Shown here: positions 58,514 through 64,000 of the stretch, in pieces | Layout of the letters: each line of letters starts with the position of its first letter | Position numbering within the stretch: the first letter of the stretch is position 1 | NCBI GenBank assembly: GCA_965214435.1 | Contig: OZ243960.1 | Coordinates: 3,038,001-3,102,000 of the forward strand | Direction: 5' to 3' | Origin: Rubrobacter_A sp965214435 | Lineage (GTDB): Bacteria; Actinomycetota; Rubrobacteria; Rubrobacterales; Rubrobacteraceae | DNA length: 64,000 nucleotides | Translations under genes and position numbers: made by a program | Notes under the pieces: model-generated | What the model saw: the letters and a program-made list of their open reading frames with translations, nothing else | Told to the model about the DNA's origin: nothing | The model's database searches: none

Positions 58514-60544
58514 TCACCACGCAGGTTCTGCGGCGAGGATAATCGCTGCTTTTCGGGCATCGACCGGCGGCGAAAAATACGAGCCCTGAGCGTAGTCACA
58601 ATCTATCTCGGATAGCACGCGCCTCTGCTCGGGAGTCTCGACGCCCGCGGCGATTACTTCCATACCAAGCTCGTGCGCCACGGTCAGGATAGTCCGCGCA
58701 ACTTCTCGGCACTCTTTGTTCTCTATGCCTATACCCTTTATCTCTCCTATGCTGTGTAGGCCAAGTGCGAAGGATGGACCAATTTTAATGGTTTCCACCG
58801 GCAGCCGGTGCAGGAACCCTAAAGAAGAGTGCCAACTGCCAAACCCGCTTATTGACAGTTGCACTCCCAAGGCTTGGAGGCGTTTGAGGGTGGCGACCGC
58901 CGTCTCGGGCCTCTTTGCAATCGTCTCCTCGGCAAACCCGACCATCAAAGCGTGAGCGGGGAGTCCGGTTCCCTTGAGAGCGTACGCTATGTCGTTAGCG
59001 AGGTTTTCTTGAAGCAGAGCGTCCGGCGAGAAATCCACGCTAACCATTGGAGGAAAGTGTTCCGGGAAACCTTCTCGCCAGAGGGCGATCCTGTGGCAGG
59101 TCTCTGCGAGCAGGAACCGGTCCAGTTCGTAACCAAGGCCACTCTCCTGCGCCAGGGGCGCAAAGGCCTCGGGGGGTAGCAGACCTCGTTCGGGATGCGT
59201 CCAATGCAGGGAGGCTTCGAAACCTACCACCCCGCCGGTCGCGAGCCACACTACAGGCTCATAGTGGACGACGAACTCTCCACGCTCGACCGCCCGCCGG
59301 AGGTCGGTCTCGAGCCTGAGGTGGGAGGTCGCCTGCGCCCGCATCGAGGGTTCGAAGACGGCGGGGCGGGCCTTACCAGCCTCTTTAGCCTGAAACATCG
59401 CCGTGTCAGTATCCCTCAAGATCTCTTCGGGCGTCTCGTAGCCAGAGCAGTCGGGAAGGATGCCGATCGAGGCGGTAACGTAGAGCTCGTGGCCGTGGAG
59501 CTTCACAGGTCTCTTCAGGACCTCCTGGATACGAGCAGCCACAGCTTCTGACACCCTGGGATGAGCCTTACCGAGTACCAGGATGAACTCGTCACCGCCC
59601 AGGCGGGCGACCATATCGTCCTCTTGAGGACGGATGCAGGCCAGAAGGCGGCTCGCCACTACCTGCAGTAGTTCGTCTCCTATGTGGTGGCCCAAGGAGT
59701 CGTTGACGTACTTGAACCGGTCGAGGTCCAGAAAAAGCACGGCAAAAGAAGGAGCTAAGTCGCGTGTGGTACCGTGCGTGGCGTGGCTCGAAGCACCGTT
59801 CGAAGCTTTACATTCAGGAGGCGAGAGCCATCTGTAGAGTCGCTGCTCCAGGAGCGCACGATTGGGCAGGTCTGTCAGAGAGTCATGCGTGGCTTCGTAG
59901 CGGGCTTGCTCCTCGGCGCGACGGGTCTGCTCCAGGGCACCTACGAGGCGGGCACGGAACTGCCAGAGCACCAGCATCGCTAGCGCCACTGCCGCCGCCA
60001 GGGTAACGGCGCCAAAAATTAGGCTAAACAGGGACACCGGCTGCCCAGATGCCTGGGCCACCAGCAAAGGGCCTACCAACACCGCGGCGATGGCTGCGGT
60101 ACAGGATGTAGCCATGAGTGCTCTTATAACTCGCTGTCCAGTGTAAGGGAGCGCAAGGGCCACGGCGAGCAGCGACGTGAGAGCCAACGTCGAATACAAC
60201 GCTGGCAATACCACCAACACCGCCAAACAGGACAGGAGAATGGCCGCATATACGGAGACGGCCACCGTAAGCAAGTTATCGTGGCTCAGAAGCCTTTTCG
60301 CCACGACCGCCACAACGAAGAATATGAAGATCACGATACTGGAGAAGCCAACGTTAGAGTCTCTTACAAAGACGTATGTAGCGCCGCTAAAAAGCGCTAA
60401 AGCCAGAGCACACCACTGCATGACGCCAAGGACCCGCCTGAGGTGAAGGGTTCCAGTTGTAGGATAGTCAGCCGTATGTATATCGGGCGGAGCCTCCAAA
60501 GACACTCCGCCCGAGTCATTCTTCCTCTCTAATCTATCCGCCAT
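58514..60544 (-). CDS. Membrane diguanylate cyclase with degenerate EAL domain
   Basis: A 676-residue protein. Six or so membrane helices (about 45-200), a coiled linker, then a GGDEF domain with intact RLGGDEFIL and metal-binding FLDLDRFKYVNDSLGH. The EAL domain follows but its key residues are lost: EAL is EAS (VGFEASLHW), the LEITE block reads LMVGFAEETI, DDFGTGYSS reads SGFGSWHSS, and the K-x-D block reads ETIKIGPSF. The phosphodiesterase is therefore very likely inactive. It should make c-di-GMP, with the EAL part perhaps binding ligand. Confidence 0.88.
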   Translation of the reverse strand: MADRLERKNDSGGVSLEAPPDIHTADYPTTGTLHLRRVLGVMQWCALALALFSGATYVFVRDSNVGFSSIVIFIFFVVAVVAKRLLSHDNLLTVAVSVYAAILLSCLAVLVVLPALYSTLALTSLLAVALALPYTGQRVIRALMATSCTAAIAAVLVGPLLVAQASGQPVSLFSLIFGAVTLAAAVALAMLVLWQFRARLVGALEQTRRAEEQARYEATHDSLTDLPNRALLEQRLYRWLSPPECKASNGASSHATHGTTRDLAPSFAVLFLDLDRFKYVNDSLGHHIGDELLQVVASRLLACIRPQEDDMVARLGGDEFILVLGKAHPRVSEAVAARIQEVLKRPVKLHGHELYVTASIGILPDCSGYETPEEILRDTDTAMFQAKEAGKARPAVFEPSMRAQATSHLRLETDLRRAVERGEFVVHYEPVVWLATGGVVGFEASLHWTHPERGLLPPEAFAPLAQESGLGYELDRFLLAETCHRIALWREGFPEHFPPMVSVDFSPDALLQENLANDIAYALKGTGLPAHALMVGFAEETIAKRPETAVATLKRLQALGVQLSISGFGSWHSSLGFLHRLPVETIKIGPSFALGLHSIGEIKGIGIENKECREVARTILTVAHELGMEVIAAGVETPEQRRVLSEIDCDYAQGSYFSPPVDARKAAIILAAEPAW

Positions 60545-60637
60545 TCAACCACTCCACTGCCACCTGCGTGCCCCGATGCCCTCTGTCGTATAGCCGATAC
60601 GTTGGTACTGTTATATCGGATCAGATCGAATAAGACT

Positions 60638-61687
60638 TTAATGACCGGGTTCCGAAATTGCAAGGGCTTCTTGGTAGCGTGCTGCACAGACTTCTTGCCA
60701 CTCGATCACGCCGCCCACCCGGTTGCGTAGCATACCGGCATACCACTCAGCGGGACGGGTCCAAGGGTCTCCAAGCGCTCGTACCTCCCGCTCCAGCTTG
60801 ACAAACCTCTCAATCTCCTCGTGGATCATGCCCACCGACGCCTCAACCGCCTCGGAAAGCGAGTGGCATCCATGCTCGGGATTGTTATGGAGCACCAGGA
60901 TCAGGTTGTGCACCTCGCCGCTCATAACCTCTTTATTCAAGGAGACCAGGTCGTTGTGCCAGCAGCAGACGTTGTGCGACACGTCCGTCAGGCGCCGAAC
61001 CGCCGGATCGGCGAGGAGCCTCTTCGGGAGCCGGACACCATCCAAGGCGGCCAGAACGAACGTCAGGATGTCAAGGCCACCAGTAACCGACCTCATCTCT
61101 ACGTACTCGGAAAGAGTAGGATAATCCCCACGACGCTGGTAAGCTGTCTCGCGGACGCTGGCGAAAAAGAATTCCTTCATCACCGACACCAGTCTCCGGT
61201 CTACCGGGTCCGGCACGCCCTCTCGTAGCGCCCGTTCCCGCAAGCGAGCACACAGATCCACCAGGGCCCCGTAGAGACCATCGTCCTCAGCGTTGTACGC
61301 GTCGCCGGCCGGGTGAGCCGGTGTCTGCCCAGGTTCCTGGCGCATAAGCCGCAGGTAGGCGCGGTCACGCCCAGCGAGACGCTCCCACTCCGCAGGATCC
61401 TCGGTGGCGTCCCAACGGTCATCCCTAAGAAGCAGCCAGGCGCACCAATCGGCGACCAGTTGCACATCACTGGTGCTAGAAGCCTCCGGATATAGCAGAT
61501 TAGCCAGAGCCCCTATGTCCATCGCCGCAAAGCGCCGCCGCTCATCCCCGGAGCAGAAGACGTCGTGCTTCTCGGCCCATTCCATGTGCCTTCTCTGGAC
61601 TCCTTCGGCATGCGCTCCTTTGTCCACCGGAAACGGAGCCCCAATCTTCGGGATCTCCACAAAGTCCAGGTTTCCATGTAGGTACAT
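60638..61687 (-). CDS. Class I terpene synthase
   Basis: A 349-residue terpene cyclase. The first metal motif is DDRWD (within LLLRDDRWDATEDP near residue 87) and the second is the NSE triad NDLVSLNKE near residue 240. Aromatic residues and a C-terminal ARY complete the pattern. Enzymes of this type cyclise geranyl or farnesyl diphosphate into volatile terpenes. The gene stands alone with no prenyltransferase or P450 nearby. The product cannot be predicted from sequence. Confidence 0.87.
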   Translation of the reverse strand: MYLHGNLDFVEIPKIGAPFPVDKGAHAEGVQRRHMEWAEKHDVFCSGDERRRFAAMDIGALANLLYPEASSTSDVQLVADWCAWLLLRDDRWDATEDPAEWERLAGRDRAYLRLMRQEPGQTPAHPAGDAYNAEDDGLYGALVDLCARLRERALREGVPDPVDRRLVSVMKEFFFASVRETAYQRRGDYPTLSEYVEMRSVTGGLDILTFVLAALDGVRLPKRLLADPAVRRLTDVSHNVCCWHNDLVSLNKEVMSGEVHNLILVLHNNPEHGCHSLSEAVEASVGMIHEEIERFVKLEREVRALGDPWTRPAEWYAGMLRNRVGGVIEWQEVCAARYQEALAISEPGH

Positions 61688-62040
61688 GGCTCATCTCCCT
61701 TCTCTCTGGTCGCTAGATTCCCAAGTACAACCCGCCTTTTCATAGGGTTGCAGCAAGCCTGGGACACAGGCGACAGACTTAGTTAGTGTCGTTGAAAAGT
61801 ATGCTTCGGCAACCGCAGGTCTGCAATGAACTACACATTTTGCGTGAGTATACTTCTACGCTGGGTAATCTGGACTGCTGTTAGCAAATATCTGAACAGG
61901 ACCGTACAGCCAGCACCAGGCTTTGCCACACTGCATCTCTTTAACGCTCCAGGGTGTTGCAGGATGGTCCGTGGCAGTGTGAAACGTGCGGCATAGCTAG
62001 CATGACCTCCCTGTCTCTCTTCTCGGAAGGCTGCACCGTC
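61688..62040. other. Intergenic stretch between terpene synthase and transposase relic
   Basis: About 350 bases. The terpene-synthase promoter should lie in the first part, on the minus strand. The rest is upstream sequence of the IS relic with a TGTTGCAGGATGG segment and no clear gene. Confidence 0.35.
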
Positions 62041-63009
62041 ATGATGGGCGCCAAGGAGCGCGTTTTCTCCCCGCTATCTCGCAAGGTTACACTGGAAGAC
62101 CTCGTACCTCAAGACAACCCTTACCGGCGTCTAGAGGCCGCATTGGACCTTTCATTCGTGAGGGAGCTGGTACGCCCACCGTATGCGAGGGGCGGTAGGC
62201 CGTCGGTAGACCCGGTGGTCTTCTTCAAGCTGCGGCTCGTAATGTTCTTCGAGGGAGTCCGCTCGGAGCGGGAGCTAATGCGCGTCGCGGCCGACCGGCT
62301 CTCTGAGCACTGGTACCTGGGCTACGATCTCCACAAGTTCCTGCCCGACCACTCCAACCTCAACCGAGCGCGCGAGCGCTTCGGGCTCCCCGTTTCCCAC
62401 AGGTTCCTCGAGCGAGTCGTGGAGAAGTATACGGAGGCAGGGCTGGTCCGGGGAGATGAGGTGTTCTTCGACTCGACCAAGGACGAGGGCAACGCGGTCG
62501 TAGACTCGCCGGCCCCACGGTGGGCCGTGGAGGCGCACCTGGCCGGCCTCTTCGAGGAGGAACTCGCGGAAGACGACCCGTCCCTCGCGGAGGAAATCGA
62601 CGATCTGCCCTCCGCGGGGGGGAACGAACCTCCGCAAGCCGAACGCGGCCCGGAAAGGTTGGAGCTCCTGCGACGGCGCTCAGGACCGTTCCTTCAGGGG
62701 TCCCTGGCGCGAGAGGACCTCAGATACGCGGGCTAGTAGGACAGATCGGACGCTACGTTCATGACCTGGGCTGCGTCCGGCAGGAGGCTCGGATACCAGG
62801 CCCACTACGTCGTGTACGGCGGTAAGGCGAGGGTCGTCCTCAACGTGCTCGTGGACTCGGCGGAGGTCACCGAGAACCGTCCCATGCTCGACCTCCGGCG
62901 GACACACCACGCGCCTTTTTCAACAGGCTACTCAGATTGGTACTGTATGAGGTCGAGGAGTATAGAACTCGGTAGCAAGGACTGGCGTAGGCTTACAGAT
63001 CAGTTATGA
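62041..63009 (+). pseudogene. IS1182-family transposase relic
   Basis: From ATG 62041 the frame reads the IS1182/DUF772 N-terminus (FSPLSRKVTLEDLVPQDNPY, FFKLRLVMFFEGVRSERELM, PDHSNLNRARERFG, GDEVFFDSTKDEGNAVVDS). Two successive TAG codons (62734-62739) interrupt it. The same frame then continues with the DDE core (DRSDATFMTW, RRLGYQAHYVVYGGKARVVLNVL, VTENRPMLDL) up to about 62910, after which similarity ends. The last catalytic block is missing. It is an inactive, truncated copy. Confidence 0.8.
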
Positions 63010-63222
63010 GCTACACGCCCGAGATGTGAAAGTGTCCTGGCGAAGATCGGATCACTTTTCCGCCCGTACGGCGATCATACTATGACCCGGAACCGGCCGC
63101 GAAGGTTTCAGGGCCTCCTCCTGCCGGATCCGCAAACTCCTCTACGCTCTCTTGGCGAAAGTTCTTGTCTCTAGCCAGGACTTTCAGACTGCAGCTTCTT
63201 CATTTCGGTGTAGGTTCGAGCT
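63010..63222. other. Stretch without a credible gene
   Basis: About 210 bases between two relics. No gene or motif was recognised. Confidence 0.35.
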
Positions 63223-63444
63223 TTACCTACGCTGGTCGGCCAACTGCCGCACCAACGCCGAAGCAAGAATAACTACGGGTATCCTCACTGCTGCCTGCAT
63301 CGCGGCATCCATTACGTCCTCACGAAGACTCCTCTTTCCGGGTACCTCCTCAGGAAGGAGCCGTGCGCCCAACGGCCTTTTCACGGCCTCGAATATCGCC
63401 AGGGTGAATATGGACAAGAGCTGTGTTTGCGTTTTATCGCTCAT
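63223..63444 (-). CDS. Small hypothetical membrane-associated protein
   Basis: A 73-residue protein: SDKTQTQLLSIFTLAIFEAV, a basic stretch (KRPLGARLLPEEVPGKRSL), and an apolar helix (AAMQAAVRIPVVILASALV) ending in RQLADQRR. AAAGGCAGG lies just before the ATG at 63444. I recognise no family. Confidence 0.55.
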   Translation of the reverse strand: MSDKTQTQLLSIFTLAIFEAVKRPLGARLLPEEVPGKRSLREDVMDAAMQAAVRIPVVILASALVRQLADQRR

Positions 63445-63498
63445 TTACCTGCCTTTCTTCCAGAGTGTGTTCGCCCAGTCTACACGAACTGCCCGTCT

Positions 63499-63982
63499 CT
63501 AAGCGACGGCGCCTCTTCTCAGTCTAACCTCTTCGCACGTTGAAGGGCTGAGGTGCCCGAGCGCAGAGTATCGGCGTCTGGTGTTGTAGGAACCCTCGAT
63601 GTACTCGAAGATCTCTATTCTGGCAGTCTGATGACCCGGCCGCGAGTGCCGGTGGAATTTGTGGCGTACCCCCACTTTGGCGGAACCACCGCGCGCCGAC
63701 AGCCGGCGACACACCACAGGCTACTGCGGCATCTTCGCTTGGGTGCCCTCTGCGACTCTCGCCCAGAACAGCCGCTGAACATCGCGGCTTACGCCCGGAC
63801 GTCCCGTCGAACGCATCGGTGCCCAGCCGGTCGTCGTCGAACCCCAACCCTTCGGCCTGCTCATACCAACACCTCCATATTCGAGGGTGTCGCGACGACC
63901 AGTTGGATCCACCTCGGCTGCCCCTGTCGGAGTGATGAATTAGCCTTGGCTGTGGCCGGCGAGTGTAGATCGCCATGTTCAC
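63499..63982 (-). pseudogene. Nested relics of IS3- and IS30-like transposases
   Basis: From the 5' end of the minus strand: an IS3 OrfB phrase (RPQPRLIHHSDRGSR), then an IS30-like N-terminus in two frames (RPGVSRDVQRLFWARVAEGT, then AAVACGVSPAVGARWFRQSGG), then the IS3 OrfB end (RIEIFEYIEGSYNTRRRYSA and LGHLSPSTCEEV). The IS30-type piece thus lies inside the IS3 remnant. Several frame changes and stops make all parts non-functional. The window edge cuts the element. Confidence 0.75.
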
Positions 63983-64000
63983 AGCGTCGAGAACTAACTC

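Noticed and set aside
1..64000. CRISPR array or rRNA operon
   Set aside because: No regularly spaced repeats and no rRNA-like sequence were found in the window.

Overview
The window reads as a high-GC chromosome of a deep-branching actinobacterium, most likely Rubrobacter-like. The evidence is the conserved uvrA, uvrC-rapZ-yvcK-whiA and gap-pgk-tpiA-secG blocks, a whiA gene, MMPL and XPB/DUF790 genes, an orphan class I terpene synthase, and many AUA isoleucine codons despite the GC bias. The genus is an inference from gene content; no marker gene such as 16S rRNA is present.

Layout. 1-8.6 kb, almost all minus strand: a selenocysteine cassette (selA-selB-tRNA-Sec) runs into an endonuclease/exonuclease/phosphatase-family gene and moaC, then a tetrapyrrole block (precorrin-2 dehydrogenase, hemA, start of hemC). 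8.7-10.7 kb, plus strand: tatA, a twin-arginine signal protein, and a peptidoglycan amidase whose start overlaps the previous stop. 10.8-20.7 kb: a YhaM-type HD nuclease, a GH3 lipoprotein, an XPB helicase with its Bax1/DUF790 nuclease partner, ahcY, a glycerophosphodiester phosphodiesterase, an SGNH hydrolase lipoprotein and an alpha/beta hydrolase. 20.7-29 kb: a 2H phosphoesterase, an MMPL exporter, tRNA-Leu(GAG), several hypothetical genes, a sulfotransferase, a methyltransferase, an M42 peptidase and a relic of a YihY membrane protein. 29.2-39.7 kb: the conserved central-metabolism block (secG, tpiA, pgk, gap, whiA, yvcK, rapZ, uvrC), interrupted by an oppositely oriented SDR gene. 39.6-47.8 kb: an alkaline-phosphatase-superfamily enzyme, a frameshifted GGDEF-EAL gene, a heavily frameshifted sodium symporter with an intact small subunit, a low-complexity membrane protein and a universal stress protein. 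48-56.2 kb: uvrA, a PucR-family regulator, an ammonium transporter, a small PH-like protein and an MFS transporter. 56.2-64 kb is accessory and decaying: an inverted repeat around a MerR/TipAS regulator, broken small genes, a diguanylate cyclase with a degenerate EAL domain, a terpene synthase, and nested relics of IS1182-, IS3- and IS30-like transposases.

Two initiation themes recur. First, several genes have a -10 hexamer only 6-7 bases before the start codon, as expected for leaderless mRNAs (tatA, yvcK, the phosphodiesterase, selA). Second, a few genes have a strong Shine-Dalgarno sequence ahead of AUC, AUA or CUG, where no standard start codon gives the full family N-terminus (the siroheme gene, the MFS transporter, the symporter, whiA). 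The most unusual loci are the Tat-linked split amidase next to tatA, the bacterial XPB-Bax1 pair, and the two c-di-GMP proteins that have both lost a usable EAL domain.
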